In this document: positions 47,145 through 57,233 of the stretch, in pieces | How the letters are laid out: the number at the start of each line of letters is the position of its first letter | Numbering within the stretch: the first letter of the stretch is position 1 | DNA from: an uncultured Bartonella sp. | Lineage (GTDB): Bacteria > Pseudomonadota > Alphaproteobacteria > Rhizobiales > Rhizobiaceae | Direction: 5' to 3' | NCBI RefSeq assembly: GCF_946479275.1 | Contig: NZ_CAMLFE010000002.1 | Location: forward strand, 286,482 to 350,481 | Length of the DNA: 64,000 nucleotides | Translations under genes and position numbers: made by a program | The notes under the pieces: model-generated | Database searches by the model: none | Told to the model about the DNA's origin: nothing | The model's input: the letters and a program-made list of their open reading frames with translations, nothing else

Positions 47145-48521
47145 ATGGCCAGTATTACGATTCGCAATTTACCCGATGATGCAAAGGAAAAACTTCGCCT
47201 AAACGCCGCGAAAAACATGCGATCTATGGAAGAAGAGGCACGACATTTATTGATATCCGGCAACAATGCCGAGATTTTCCCGAGCAATGCTAGCTCCAAG
47301 AAAATGCAATCATTGAAATCAAAATCAATACTTCTCATTATAACCGGTGGCATCGCCGCTTATAAAGCGCTTGATCTCATTCGCCGTCTCAAGGAAAGAG
47401 GTGCGAAGGTTACTGTGGTGATGACCAAAGCGGCAACAGAATTTGTAACGCCGCTTGCAGCGGGCAGCCTTTCAGGCGGCCATGTTTTTACCGATCTTTT
47501 TGCCCGCCAAGAAGAACATGATATTGGACATATCAGGCTCGCCCGATCTGCCGATCTGATTGTTGTAGCCCCTGCAACAGCAGACCGGATTGCAAAAATG
47601 GCAAATGGCATTGCCGATGATTTTGCGAGTGCTATTCTTCTTGCAGCCAATTCACCGATTCTTATTGCGCCGGCGATGAATCCGGCAATGTGGAAACATC
47701 CGGCGACACAGCGTAATATCCGCACTCTTATAGCCGACGGCATCAGAATGATCGGTCCGGAAAGCGGAGAAATGGCCGAAAGCAATGAAGCCGGCCGTGG
47801 CCGTATGAGCGAACCACTTGCAATCGTTGCTGCTGTGGAATCCATTCTCGATTGTGGGGAAAAACCACTTTCCGGAAAACATATCATTGTTACATCCGGA
47901 CCTACTCATGAACCGATAGATCCGGTACGCTATCTTGCCAACCGTTCTTCAGGCAAACAGGGACATGCAATTGCCGCGGCACTTCACCATCTTGGTGCTC
48001 GTGTCACACTCGTTTCCGGTCCTGTCAGCATTCCCGACCCTTATGGCGTTGAAACAATTCATGTTGAAACGGCAATAGAGATGCTTGATGCAGTAAAACA
48101 CGCTTTACCTGCCGATGCTGCTGTATTTGTTGCCGCCGTTGCCGATTGGCGCAGTGCTGAAAGTGCGGCGCAAAAAATAAAAAAACAAGCCGGACAATCG
48201 GCCCCCACATTAACGATGGTCGAAAATCCCGATATCCTTGCCACAATCGGACATGCCGCGAACCGGCCGAAACTTGTTATCGGCTTTGCCGCAGAAACCA
48301 ATGATCTTATCAAAAATGCGAAAAAGAAGCTTGATAGAAAAGGCGCCGATTTCATTCTGGCCAATGATGTTTCTGTCAATAAAGAGGGAAAAAGCGTTAT
48401 GGGAGGAGATTATAACAGAATTTCATGTGTGAGCCGTAACGCTGTCGAAACGTGGTCGAAAATGAACAAAGAAGACGTTGCTAAAAAACTTGGCAAAAAA
48501 ATAGCAACATTTTTTTCGTGA
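47145..48521 (+). CDS. coaBC: CoaBC with an N-terminal ribbon-helix-helix (FitA-like) domain
   Basis: CoaBC makes 4'-phosphopantetheine from phosphopantothenate, cysteine and CTP: the CoaB part ligates, the CoaC part decarboxylates. The ATG at 47145 has GAAAGG upstream and gives 458 residues. Residues 1-40 (ASITIRNLPDDAKEKLRLNA...MEEEARHLL) are a ribbon-helix-helix fold like FitA-type antitoxins. A ~15-residue linker follows. The usual CoaBC begins at the internal Met at 47304 (SILLIITGGIAAYKALDL). The CoaC flavin domain has LVVAPATADRIAKMANGIADD and APAMNPAMW; the CoaB domain has VTSGPTHEPIDPVRYLANRSSGKQG. An internal start at 47304 could also give the plain enzyme. The cluster partner dut is absent downstream. 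Confidence 0.92.
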   Translation: MASITIRNLPDDAKEKLRLNAAKNMRSMEEEARHLLISGNNAEIFPSNASSKKMQSLKSKSILLIITGGIAAYKALDLIRRLKERGAKVTVVMTKAATEFVTPLAAGSLSGGHVFTDLFARQEEHDIGHIRLARSADLIVVAPATADRIAKMANGIADDFASAILLAANSPILIAPAMNPAMWKHPATQRNIRTLIADGIRMIGPESGEMAESNEAGRGRMSEPLAIVAAVESILDCGEKPLSGKHIIVTSGPTHEPIDPVRYLANRSSGKQGHAIAAALHHLGARVTLVSGPVSIPDPYGVETIHVETAIEMLDAVKHALPADAAVFVAAVADWRSAESAAQKIKKQAGQSAPTLTMVENPDILATIGHAANRPKLVIGFAAETNDLIKNAKKKLDRKGADFILANDVSVNKEGKSVMGGDYNRISCVSRNAVETWSKMNKEDVAKKLGKKIATFFS

Positions 48522-48683
48522 ATGGTGAACCTTTTCGGTAATAATTCCATCCCGATAAATTTACATTTTGTAATTTCTATCAAAATTAACTTTTTACAAT
48601 GCGTTGATAATTGGAAGCGTACTAGTAATACGCAATTGAAAACTTACATATTTTAAAAGCTGTTAAAAAGGACATTGGCAGGA

Positions 48684-49988
48684 ATGAAAACGAAATTATT
48701 TGGGTTAAGCATTCTATTGATGGGGCTTGGTGCATTTCCATATGCTTATGCAAACTCGCAGTGCGGAGTGCCGGAACTTACAGAATGCCCCACACCGGTC
48801 GATGAAAAATTGCCCGATGTCAAAAATATGTTGAAATGGAACATGGAAGACCGGATGATCGGCTTTCGAAATGATTATCGCGCCTATCCCGGTGACGTCT
48901 TCAAGCACGCGACACCTCGTCCTTTGATGCGACAAATTCATGATATGTCGAGTGTTTCCTATACCGTCGACGGCCATTCCTATAATCTTCAGGAATATGT
49001 AGCACGCAACAAGATCGCCGGATTAATGGTGATAAAAAATGGTGTTGTGGTGTTGGAATTTTATGGCCGCGGTAATACACCCCAAACTTTGTGGACATCC
49101 CGATCTGTCGGTAAATCCGTCGTTTCAACCCTTGTCGGTGTGGCTCTCAAAGAAGGAAAAATCAAATCTCTTGATGATAAAGTCGTACGCTATAATCCCG
49201 ACGTCAAAGGCACCGTATGGGCAAATATCACAATAAGAGAATTGTTGCAGCACACATCAGGTGTGAAATGGGATGAAAATTACGAAGATGATAATTCCGA
49301 TTTTGCCAAACTCACCCAGTGTGAAGCCTTGGATAACGCCTATGCTTGTGTCCATGACCTTGTAATTAACAAAAAACGCGTAAAGCAGGCTGAGCCGGGG
49401 AAAGTTTGGTCATATTCATCAGGTGGTGCATGGCTTTTGGGCGACACTTTGGAAAAAGCTGTGAAGATGCCACTTGCCCAATATTTACAGGAGAAAATCT
49501 GGAAACCTTATGGCATGGTTAGTGACGGTGTATGGCATAGCTATCAAAAAGGAAAGCATGATACCGGCGCTCACGGCTTTAATGCAACATTGGAAGACTG
49601 GGGAAAATTCGGACAATTTGTTCTTTATAACGGTTTCCTTCCCGACGGCAAAACGATTCTGCCTGATCATTGGGTTGTCGATGCGCGCACATGGAACAAA
49701 GCAACAAATTCCGTTAATAGAAATCATCCGGAAGGAAGTTACGGATTTGAATGGTGGAACAACGCCGTACCTCAATCTGCCGAGAATGTTTCACCCAAGC
49801 TTGGCCTGAGCAGTTCCGAAACAATGTGGGGCTTGGGAATTTACGGACAGATGTTGGTTGTCAACCAGCAGGAGAATATGGTGATTGTCCAGTGGTCGAC
49901 ATGGGAAAAAGCCGAACCATCTTTTTCTGCCGAACCACTTGAAGCTTCATTGATGTTCAATGCAATTTCCAACAGTCTAAACCAATAA
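48684..49988 (+). CDS. Periplasmic serine hydrolase of the class C beta-lactamase family
   Basis: A beta-lactamase/esterase/penicillin-binding fold enzyme. From the ATG at 48684 it has 434 residues; an in-frame TTG three codons earlier is less likely. The signal peptide ends near AYA-NSQ. The SxxK motif is S141-V-G-K144 (SRSVGKSVV) and the second motif Y244-S-S246 (VWSYSSGGAW). These are the catalytic Ser/Lys and Tyr of the S12 family. A third HxG-like motif is not obvious near the C-terminus (WGLGIYGQ is a candidate region). Length and form fit EstB-type or 6-aminohexanoate-hydrolase-like proteins better than a true AmpC. It is monocistronic, ending before a strong terminator. Confidence 0.88.
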   Translation: MKTKLFGLSILLMGLGAFPYAYANSQCGVPELTECPTPVDEKLPDVKNMLKWNMEDRMIGFRNDYRAYPGDVFKHATPRPLMRQIHDMSSVSYTVDGHSYNLQEYVARNKIAGLMVIKNGVVVLEFYGRGNTPQTLWTSRSVGKSVVSTLVGVALKEGKIKSLDDKVVRYNPDVKGTVWANITIRELLQHTSGVKWDENYEDDNSDFAKLTQCEALDNAYACVHDLVINKKRVKQAEPGKVWSYSSGGAWLLGDTLEKAVKMPLAQYLQEKIWKPYGMVSDGVWHSYQKGKHDTGAHGFNATLEDWGKFGQFVLYNGFLPDGKTILPDHWVVDARTWNKATNSVNRNHPEGSYGFEWWNNAVPQSAENVSPKLGLSSSETMWGLGIYGQMLVVNQQENMVIVQWSTWEKAEPSFSAEPLEASLMFNAISNSLNQ

Positions 49989-50076
49989 ACGGTCATAAAA
50001 ATCCGGCGAAACGGGCAACTCCGATTTGTCCCTTTGCCGGAATTGCTACTTTACATTCGTGATCTAAAATTCGATA

Positions 50077-50106
50077 GGGCTCCTATCAATGGATAGGAGC
50101 CCTTGT
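50077..50106 (+). terminator. Terminator after the serine hydrolase gene
   Basis: GGGCTCCTATC (50077-50087), loop AATG, GATAGGAGCCC (50092-50102), then TTGTCTTT. A perfect 11-bp stem 88 bp after the stop. Confidence 0.85.
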
Positions 50107-50237
50107 CTTTCAGATAACTTTTTACTCGGCCCATCATTGTAGGAGACTTTGCGGCGGCTAAAAGCTTAAGGTCCAAAGCTATTGTTCGCCGCAGTTGATA
50201 GGGTGAAAGCTCGTCGTTTAATTAAATATAATCCAAC

Positions 50238-51242
50238 TTATCCGGCTTGGATAAGGCCGGCTTGCGTTGCAAAATCTCTCAATGAAAACTGCGCACGGGG
50301 GCCGGTTTGCTGGATAATGGCACTCGCACAAAGTGCACCAAGACGCGCGCTATCAATAAACGACATCCCGTTGGTATAGCCATAGAGAAAACCAGCAGCA
50401 TAAACATCACCAGCACCGGTTTGGTCGACCACATGTTCAACCGGATAAATGCCGGCCGTGAATGTTTCTTCTCTCGACGTGACAATCGAGCCATTGGCAT
50501 TGCGCGTCACGCAGGCAAAGCCGCGAACATCGTTTCTTATGGCTGTAACGGCCATATCGAATGATGATGTTTCATAAAGTGAAAGAAGTTCCGATTCGTT
50601 TGAAAAGACGATATCGACCGTACCGGTACGGATAAGTTCCAGAAATTCATTCCTATAACGGTCAACACAGAAGGAATCAGAAAGAGTAATGGCCATCTGG
50701 TTTCCATTTTCATGAGCGATTTTTGCAGCAAGCCGCATAGCCTGTTTTGCCCGCGGCGGATCCCACAAATAACCTTCAAAATAGATAACTTTCGAATCAG
50801 CAACTTTTGTCGCTTCGACGTCTTCCGGTCCGAATTCGACACACGCTCCAAGATAGGTATTCATCGAGCGTTCGCCATCGGGTGTGTTGAAAATCATGCA
50901 ACGGGCAGTCGGCGCGCCGCCTTGCAAAGGACGTGTGTCATAAACAACACCTTGACCACGCAGATCATGGGCAAAAACCTGCCCCAAATGATCGGCTGCA
51001 ACTTTGCCCATAAAAGCGGCTTTACCACCGAGATTGGCAAGTGCAGCGGCTGTATTGCTTGCACTGCCGCCCGATGTTTCGACTGCCTGTCCCATGCGCG
51101 AATAGAGAAGTTCGGCGCGTTTAGCATCAATCAGATTCATCGCACCTTTGATGATGCCGTTATTGACCAGAAAATCTTCATCGGTACGGGCAATCACGTC
51201 GACAATTGCATTACCAATCGTCAAAACATCATATTGTGCCAT
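50238..51242 (-). CDS. PfkB-family sugar/nucleoside kinase (adenosine kinase-like)
   Basis: Phosphorylates a sugar or nucleoside with ATP. The ATG at 51242 is preceded by GGAGAG and gives 334 residues; a longer TTG frame is rejected. PfkB signatures are ETSGGSASNTAAALANLGG near 60-78 and the C-terminal DQTGAGDVYAAGFLYGY near 280, with the catalytic Asp and anion-hole glycines. The N-terminus (MAQYDVLTIGNAIVDV) and overall match are those of rhizobial proteins annotated as adenosine kinase. Substrate identity remains inferred. It is divergent from the EI24-family gene. Confidence 0.9.
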   Translation of the reverse strand: MAQYDVLTIGNAIVDVIARTDEDFLVNNGIIKGAMNLIDAKRAELLYSRMGQAVETSGGSASNTAAALANLGGKAAFMGKVAADHLGQVFAHDLRGQGVVYDTRPLQGGAPTARCMIFNTPDGERSMNTYLGACVEFGPEDVEATKVADSKVIYFEGYLWDPPRAKQAMRLAAKIAHENGNQMAITLSDSFCVDRYRNEFLELIRTGTVDIVFSNESELLSLYETSSFDMAVTAIRNDVRGFACVTRNANGSIVTSREETFTAGIYPVEHVVDQTGAGDVYAAGFLYGYTNGMSFIDSARLGALCASAIIQQTGPRAQFSLRDFATQAGLIQAG

Positions 51243-51355
51243 CTCGCTCTCTCCGTATTTTATTCTCCCCTCGCTCATTACTCGTTCAGAACACAAAAAA
51301 CCAGAGTACTAAAGCCCCTCTTGTTTCTTTTTATCTTCTTTCTATCTATATCCCC

Positions 51356-52069
51356 ATGATTTTTGATGCAGCCTATCGCGCTTTTTCGCGCCTATTTACC
51401 CCGCCATTCCGTTCCATGCTTTGGAAAGCATTGGGCGTCACATTGCTTTTATTGGCAATTTTATGGTTCAGCTTGCGCGAATTATTCCTTTATTATGTTT
51501 GGCCGTGGCTGCAACAATATATGCCCGATTTTCCCGATTGGGCAGGCTGGCTCGGATTTGTTGCCGTCATTGTCTTTTCGGTGGGGCTTGCTCTGCTTAT
51601 GGCACTGTTAATTGCGCCAATCACATCTCTGATCGGCGGTTATTTTATGGATGATGCAGCAGAAATCATCGAAAAAACAGATTATCCCGACGATCCGGCG
51701 GGGCATGCAATGCCGCTCGGCCGTTCGCTTGTCATCTCGCTGAAATTTCTGGCTTTGAGCATTGTCGGCAATATCATTGCCTTGATTCTCTATTTCTTCC
51801 CCGGCGTCAATCTTGTCGCTTTTTATGCAATCAACGGCTATCTGTTCGGGCGCGAATATTTTGAATTTGCCGCCTGCCGCCATCGCACAGAACTTGACGC
51901 CCGCCAATTCTATAAACAGAATGCGCTTTACGTATTTTGTGGCGGCCTTATCATTGCACTTTTTGTTTCTGTGCCGGTGCTGAACTTGTTGACGCCGCTG
52001 TTTGCTGCGGCACTGATGACCTATCTTCATAAAAGCCTGTCGATTAAAAAGAAATCTTTGTCACAATAG
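51356..52069 (+). CDS. EI24 / CysZ-like membrane protein
   Basis: A multi-pass inner-membrane protein of the EI24 (CysZ) family; E. coli CysZ conducts sulfate. From the ATG at 51356 it has 237 residues; the frame extends upstream to a TTG, but that part is unlike the family and overlaps the divergent pfkB-like gene. Family features are MIFDAAYRAFSRLFTPPFRSMLWKA at the N-terminus, helices near 22-45, 65-95, 130-155 and 190-220, and the FAACRHRTELDARQFYKQN block between them. No sulfur-assimilation genes lie nearby, so the transported ion is open. It lies 59 bp before trpF on the same strand. Confidence 0.88.
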   Translation: MIFDAAYRAFSRLFTPPFRSMLWKALGVTLLLLAILWFSLRELFLYYVWPWLQQYMPDFPDWAGWLGFVAVIVFSVGLALLMALLIAPITSLIGGYFMDDAAEIIEKTDYPDDPAGHAMPLGRSLVISLKFLALSIVGNIIALILYFFPGVNLVAFYAINGYLFGREYFEFAACRHRTELDARQFYKQNALYVFCGGLIIALFVSVPVLNLLTPLFAAALMTYLHKSLSIKKKSLSQ

Positions 52070-52128
52070 ATCAGGGACAATTTCAACATGTTCTCGACTT
52101 TATCCGACTTTTGTGACAACAAGAGATC

Positions 52129-52779
52129 ATGAAGCCTCTTGTAAAAATATGCGGGTTGAAAACACCTGAAGCAATTAAAGCTGCCATCGACAACGGTGCG
52201 CATTATATCGGCTTTATCTTTTTTGCCAAAAGCCCGCGTCATCTTTCAATTGAAGAGGCAGAGCTATTGCGCCCGCTTGTCAAAAAGCCGGTGAAACTCG
52301 TTGCTGTTACTGTCGATGCCGATGATAACTTGCTTTCAAACATTGTTGCTCATGTCAAACCGGATATTCTCCAGCTTCATGGCCACGAAACACCCGAACG
52401 CGTGAAACATCTTTCCGGAACTTTTGGTTTGCCAATTATCAAAGCCTTCTCTATTCGTGAACAATCGGATTTTAACGAGGTCGCTGCTTATCGTGGTTTG
52501 GTGGATATGTTTTTATTTGACGCCAAGGCTCCCGAAGGCTCACAATTACCTGGCGGGAACGGAATTTCTTTCGACTGGTCGCTTTTAAAGAAGCTTGACG
52601 AAGACTGTCAAACCGTGCTTTCGGGTGGGCTGAATGCGCAAAATGTTGGGGAAGCAATCACAATAGCTTCCCCTGATATTCTTGATATTTCAAGTGGCGT
52701 TGAACGTGCTCCCGGTGTTAAGGACATAAAATTGATTGAAGGTTTTTTTGATTCTGTCAAAAAAGCCGTTGAAAATTAA
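52129..52779 (+). CDS. trpF: Phosphoribosylanthranilate isomerase
   Basis: Third step of tryptophan synthesis: Amadori isomerisation of PRA to CdRP. It has 216 residues in a TIM barrel. The catalytic Cys is in [10 protein letters not shown] (Cys near 7), the catalytic Asp in [17 protein letters not shown], and the phosphate-binding loops are [11 protein letters not shown] and [14 protein letters not shown]. It is the first gene of trpF-trpB-trpA-accD-folC. trpE, trpG, trpD and trpC are not in the window, as in other Rhizobiales where the trp genes are split. Confidence 0.97.
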   Translation: MKPLVKICGLKTPEAIKAAIDNGAHYIGFIFFAKSPRHLSIEEAELLRPLVKKPVKLVAVTVDADDNLLSNIVAHVKPDILQLHGHETPERVKHLSGTFGLPIIKAFSIREQSDFNEVAAYRGLVDMFLFDAKAPEGSQLPGGNGISFDWSLLKKLDEDCQTVLSGGLNAQNVGEAITIASPDILDISSGVERAPGVKDIKLIEGFFDSVKKAVEN

Positions 52780-52789
52780 GGAGACTGAC

Positions 52790-54010
52790 GTGGAAAAGTC
52801 GGCTGAAATCAATTCCTTTAAAACAGGCCCCGATGAAGCGGGCATGTTCGGCATTTATGGCGGGCGTTTTGTCGCCGAAACCCTAATGCCGCTTATTCTG
52901 GAATTGGAGAAAGCGTATAACGAGGCCAAAGATGACCCCGCTTTTAATATAGAACTCAAAAATCTTTCCACCAATTATGCAGGCCGTCCGTCGAAACTTT
53001 ATTACGCCGAACGTTTGACCAAGCATCTTGGCGGTGCAAAAATCTATTTGAAGCGGGAAGATCTGAACCACACTGGCAGCCATAAAATCAATAATTGTCT
53101 GGGGCAAATTCTGCTTGCACGTCGCATGGGCAAAACCCGTATCATTGCCGAAACCGGTGCCGGACAACATGGTGTTGCTGCGGCTACCGTATGCGCGCGC
53201 TTTGGCCTACCTTGCGTTGTCTATATGGGATCGACCGATGTCGAGCGGCAAAAGCCCAATGTTTTCCGCATGGAACTTTTAGGCGCCAAGGTCAATGCAG
53301 TCAAAGCCGGTAACGGCACATTGAAAGACGCAATGAACGAAGCTTTGCGCGATTGGGTGAGCAATGTACGCGATACCTATTATCTTATCGGCACTGCTGC
53401 AGGTCCGCACCCCTATCCGGAAATGGTTCGGGATTTCCAATCCGTCATCGGCAAAGAAGCAAGAGAGCAAATCCTCGAGCGCGAAGGGCGCCTTCCCGAT
53501 CTGCTAATTGCTGCCGTTGGTGGCGGGTCGAATTCAATCGGCCTGTTTTACCCCTTCCTTGACGATAAAACTGTCAGAATTATCGGCGTTGAAGCAGGCG
53601 GCCGTGGCCTAAAAGGAAATGAGCACTGCGCTTCTATGACGGCCGGAAGCCCGGGTGTTTTACACGGCAATCGTACCTATCTCATCCAGAATGACGATGG
53701 CCAAATTCTCGAAGGCCATTCAATTTCGGCCGGCCTTGATTATCCGGGCGTGGGGCCGGAACATTCGTGGCTCAAAGACAAAGGGCGCGTTGAGTATGTA
53801 CCGATTCTTGACACAGAAGCATTGGAAGCATTCCAGCTTTTGACACGCCTTGAGGGCATTATACCGGCACTCGAATCCTCGCATGCGGTTGCGCAAGCCA
53901 TCAAGGAAGCACCTAAGATGGATAAAGAGCAGATTATCATTGTCAATCTTTCTGGTCGTGGCGACAAGGATGTCCACACGGTTGGAACACTTCTTGGCAT
54001 GAATATGTGA
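52790..54010 (+). CDS. trpB: Tryptophan synthase beta chain
   Basis: PLP enzyme joining indole and serine to give tryptophan. I choose the GTG at 52790, which has AAGGAGA six bases upstream and gives 406 residues, the family length; a TTG frame start inside trpF is rejected. The PLP lysine is in [13 protein letters not shown], the catalytic Glu in [11 protein letters not shown], and the phosphate loop is GGGSNSIG. It is 10 bp from trpF and 16 bp from trpA, which fits the channelled alpha2-beta2 complex made from one mRNA. Confidence 0.98.
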   Translation: MEKSAEINSFKTGPDEAGMFGIYGGRFVAETLMPLILELEKAYNEAKDDPAFNIELKNLSTNYAGRPSKLYYAERLTKHLGGAKIYLKREDLNHTGSHKINNCLGQILLARRMGKTRIIAETGAGQHGVAAATVCARFGLPCVVYMGSTDVERQKPNVFRMELLGAKVNAVKAGNGTLKDAMNEALRDWVSNVRDTYYLIGTAAGPHPYPEMVRDFQSVIGKEAREQILEREGRLPDLLIAAVGGGSNSIGLFYPFLDDKTVRIIGVEAGGRGLKGNEHCASMTAGSPGVLHGNRTYLIQNDDGQILEGHSISAGLDYPGVGPEHSWLKDKGRVEYVPILDTEALEAFQLLTRLEGIIPALESSHAVAQAIKEAPKMDKEQIIIVNLSGRGDKDVHTVGTLLGMNM

Positions 54011-54026
54011 GTTTGAGAGAGCGGCT

Positions 54027-54857
54027 ATGACAACACGTATCAAAGAAACATTTGAAAAAGCCAAGAATAATAATCGTCCGGCTCTTGTAACCTATATGAT
54101 GGCCGGTGATCCGGATTTTGACACCTCACTCGAAATTATGAAAGCGCTTCCGAAAGCCGGTAGCGATGTTATCGAACTCGGAATGCCATTTTCCGACCCG
54201 ATGGCGGATGGTCCGACCATTCAGGCTGCGGGTCTCCGCGCTTTGAAAGCTGGACAGACACTCAACAAGACGTTGAAACTCGTTAGTGAATTCCGCAAAA
54301 CCGACCAGACCACGCCAATTGTTCTGATGGGATATTATAATCCGATCTATGTCCATGGCGTCGACCAATTTTTGATTGATGCCAAAAAGGCTGATATCGA
54401 CGGCCTGATTGTTGTTGATTTGCCACCTGAAATGGATAACGAACTTTGCTTGCCCGCAGTCAAAGCGGATATCAATTTCATTCGTCTGGCAACGCCGACA
54501 ACCGACGACCAACGCTTGCCGAAAGTACTGGAAAATACATCCGGCTTTGTCTATTATGTTTCGATGACGGGTATTACCGGTCAAGCCTTGCCCGATACCG
54601 ATATTGTTGCCAAAGCCGTGAAAAATATTAAAAAACACACGTCTTTGCCGATTGCTGTCGGTTTCGGCATCAAGACCAGAGAACAAGCTGCAAAAATCGG
54701 TCGTGCTGCCGATGGTGTTGTGGTTGGAAGTGCAATTGTTAATGCAATTGCTTCAACGCTTGATGAGAATGGACACCCGAAAGGTGATGCTGCAAAAGCG
54801 GCTAGCGACCTTGTAAAACAATTGAGTGCAGGTGTATCGGAAGCCAGGCAAGGCTGA
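54027..54857 (+). CDS. trpA: Tryptophan synthase alpha chain
   Basis: Cleaves indole-3-glycerol phosphate and passes indole to TrpB. It has 276 residues in a TIM barrel. The catalytic Glu is in [19 protein letters not shown] and the Asp in the same stretch (SDPMADG). Phosphate-binding regions are [15 protein letters not shown] and [10 protein letters not shown]. It begins 16 bp after the trpB stop. Confidence 0.98.
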   Translation: MTTRIKETFEKAKNNNRPALVTYMMAGDPDFDTSLEIMKALPKAGSDVIELGMPFSDPMADGPTIQAAGLRALKAGQTLNKTLKLVSEFRKTDQTTPIVLMGYYNPIYVHGVDQFLIDAKKADIDGLIVVDLPPEMDNELCLPAVKADINFIRLATPTTDDQRLPKVLENTSGFVYYVSMTGITGQALPDTDIVAKAVKNIKKHTSLPIAVGFGIKTREQAAKIGRAADGVVVGSAIVNAIASTLDENGHPKGDAAKAASDLVKQLSAGVSEARQG

Positions 54858-54895
54858 ATTGAAGCTTAGCCAACAAACAAGATAAGGTGACATAG

Positions 54896-55792
54896 ATGAA
54901 CTGGATTACCAATTATGTTCGTCCGAAGATCAACTCGATGTTTGGTCGTCGTGAGATGCCAGAAAATTTGTGGGTCAAAGACCCCGCCAGTGGTGAAATG
55001 GTTTTTCATAAAGATCTGGAAAATAACCAGTATGTTGTTCCGACATCGGGTTACCACATGCGCATACCGGCAAAAGCCCGTCTTGTAAATTTTTTTGACG
55101 ATGGTGCCTATGAACTTCTGGAAAATCCGAAAGTTGTTATCGACCCGCTGAAATTCCGTGATGAAAAGCGCTATATCGATCGTCTGAAAGACTATCGCTC
55201 GAAACTTGGCGTGGATGACGATATTATGAATGCACGCGGTACAATCGAAGGAATTCCTATCATTGCAACCGTGCAGGATTTTGCCTTTATGGGGGGCTCT
55301 CTCGGCATGGCCGCAGGGGAGGCCATTATCAAGGCTTTCGAAACCGCCATACAGGAAAAACGTCCTTTGGTACTCTTCGTAGCCTCGGGTGGCGCCCGCA
55401 TGCAGGAAGGCACACTTTCTCTCATGCAAATGCCGCGCACGACTGTTGCGGTTGAAATGATGAAGGATGCAAAGCTTCCCTATATCGTGGTTTTGACCAA
55501 TCCGACGACAGGCGGTGTTACAGCTTCCTATGCTATGCTTGGTGATGTTCATATAGCAGAACCCGGTGCAATGATTGGTTTTGCCGGTCCCCGCGTGATT
55601 GAACAAACCATACGCGAAAAGCTGCCGGAAGGATTCCAGAGCGCCGAATATCTCCTCAAACATGGTATGGTTGATATGGTGGTCTCACGACTTGAACTGA
55701 AGTCGACCATTGCCAAGCTTTTGCGCTTGATGATGAAATTGCCGGCACCTGAACATCACTCGGGCAAACATCATAGCAGTAAAGCCGCTTGA
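54896..55792 (+). CDS. accD: Acetyl-CoA carboxylase carboxyltransferase subunit beta, zinc ribbon lost
   Basis: With AccA it transfers carboxyl from biotin to acetyl-CoA to make malonyl-CoA. It has 298 residues. The catalytic core is intact ([41 protein letters not shown]). The N-terminal zinc ribbon, normally four cysteines, reads [14 protein letters not shown]...[11 protein letters not shown]: the expected Cys positions are D29, S32, V48 and S51, so no zinc site can form. Rhizobial AccD proteins are known to me to have degenerate ribbons, so this may be a lineage trait taken to completion. The C-terminus is His-rich ([10 protein letters not shown]). Its stop is followed 6 bp later by folC. 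Confidence 0.95.
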   Translation: MNWITNYVRPKINSMFGRREMPENLWVKDPASGEMVFHKDLENNQYVVPTSGYHMRIPAKARLVNFFDDGAYELLENPKVVIDPLKFRDEKRYIDRLKDYRSKLGVDDDIMNARGTIEGIPIIATVQDFAFMGGSLGMAAGEAIIKAFETAIQEKRPLVLFVASGGARMQEGTLSLMQMPRTTVAVEMMKDAKLPYIVVLTNPTTGGVTASYAMLGDVHIAEPGAMIGFAGPRVIEQTIREKLPEGFQSAEYLLKHGMVDMVVSRLELKSTIAKLLRLMMKLPAPEHHSGKHHSSKAA

Positions 55793-55798
55793 ATAGAG

Positions 55799-57118
55799 AT
55801 GACCGAAAATCGGGTAGACACGCTTATCAATAGCCTTCTCAAGCGCTATCCGAAAGGCTTCGACCTTTCGCTCGACCGTATCTCGCGGCTTTTGGAAAAT
55901 CTTGGCAATCCGCATTTGAAATTGCCGCCGATTATCCATATCGCGGGAACCAACGGAAAGGGGTCAGCGGCAGCAACTTGTCGTGCGCTCCTTGAAAGTG
56001 CTGGATATAGTGTTCATGTCCATACGTCACCCCATCTTGTTCGTTGGAACGAGCGCTACCGGATTGGCGCTAAAAGTGGCGGCCAACTTGTTGATGATGA
56101 CACTCTCGCCGATGCAATAGAGCAGGTAACGAAAGCCAATCAGAATGAGCCGATTACCGTTTTCGAATTGTTGACGGCCGTTGCCTTTCTGCTTTTTTCC
56201 GAACATCCGGCTGACGCTGTCATTCTTGAAGTGGGGCTGGGCGGGCGTTTCGACGCAACCAACGTCATTCAAAAGCCGGCCGTTTCTCTCATTATGCCGA
56301 TATCGCTCGATCATGTTGCTCTCCTCGGCAATACGGTTGAAAAAATCGCTTTCGAAAAGGGTGGCATTATCAAGGAAGGTGCTCCCCTTGTCATCGGCAA
56401 GCAGGAAAGCGACGGTGCTATCGACGTTTTGACAACCATTGCACACAAGCGCCATGCTCCTTTCGTCGTTTATGGTCAGGATTTTCTGGCCTATAACGAT
56501 CATGGGCAGATGGTTTTCCAAAACGAAGCAGGCCTTAAAGAACTTCCGCTTCCTTCGCTCCGTGGTGACCATCAAATCAGTAACGCAGCGAGCGCCATTG
56601 AAGCTCTAATCCATGCCGGTTTCAAATTGACCGATCAGGACATTGCCAAAGCTATGCAAAATATTATCTGGCCTGCGCGTATGCAGCGCATCAAAGCCGG
56701 AAAACTCATTGATTCTTTGCCAAAGACGATGACTGTTTTTCTCGACGGCGGGCATAATCCGGCAGGCGCGAAAGTCATTGCACAAGAAATTAGGCATTGG
56801 AAAGAAAAGGAAACCGGACCGGTAACCATGGTTGCCGGTATGATCAACACAAAGGATTCCTTCCACTATTTCAAAGAGCTCGAGGGTCTTGTCGACAAAA
56901 TCTACACCGTACCGGTCTTATCAAGCGATAGCGGTGTGGCGCCTCAAGAATTGGCCAAAGTTGTCCGTTCGGCCGGTTTGGAGGCGGAAACCACGATATC
57001 AATTGAAGACGCATTCCAAAAAATTTCAGCGCTTGCGCCTCAAAGAACCATTCTTGTTGCGGGTTCCCTTTATATGGCCGGTGACTTTTTGAAGAAAAAT
57101 GGGACACCACCGGAATAA
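55799..57118 (+). CDS. folC: Bifunctional folylpolyglutamate synthase / dihydrofolate synthase
   Basis: Adds glutamate to dihydropteroate and to reduced folates. It has 439 residues. The Mur-ligase P-loop is IAGTNGKGSAAATCRAL near 49-65; the second conserved block is VILEVGLGGRFDATNV; the carbamylated-Lys region and C-terminal domain start near LPKTMTVFLDGGHNPAGAK. The accD-folC order is conserved widely among proteobacteria. It is the last gene of the trpF operon. Confidence 0.96.
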   Translation: MTENRVDTLINSLLKRYPKGFDLSLDRISRLLENLGNPHLKLPPIIHIAGTNGKGSAAATCRALLESAGYSVHVHTSPHLVRWNERYRIGAKSGGQLVDDDTLADAIEQVTKANQNEPITVFELLTAVAFLLFSEHPADAVILEVGLGGRFDATNVIQKPAVSLIMPISLDHVALLGNTVEKIAFEKGGIIKEGAPLVIGKQESDGAIDVLTTIAHKRHAPFVVYGQDFLAYNDHGQMVFQNEAGLKELPLPSLRGDHQISNAASAIEALIHAGFKLTDQDIAKAMQNIIWPARMQRIKAGKLIDSLPKTMTVFLDGGHNPAGAKVIAQEIRHWKEKETGPVTMVAGMINTKDSFHYFKELEGLVDKIYTVPVLSSDSGVAPQELAKVVRSAGLEAETTISIEDAFQKISALAPQRTILVAGSLYMAGDFLKKNGTPPE

Positions 57119-57233
57119 AACGACTACTAATCTCTTCAACATTTAATGAGAATAGTTCAAAAGACTTGCGTTCGGGCCAAAACAAGCTAAACCTTATAGC
57201 AATAAAGGTGACGATTTTTGAGGAGTGCATCCC

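Noticed and set aside
51206..51355. 50-codon N-terminal extension of the EI24-family gene
   Set aside because: It starts at TTG, overlaps the divergent kinase gene and is unlike the family; ATG at 51356 begins the typical sequence.
52736..52789. Longer TTG start for trpB inside trpF
   Set aside because: The GTG at 52790 has a strong AAGGAGA at the right distance and gives the standard TrpB length.
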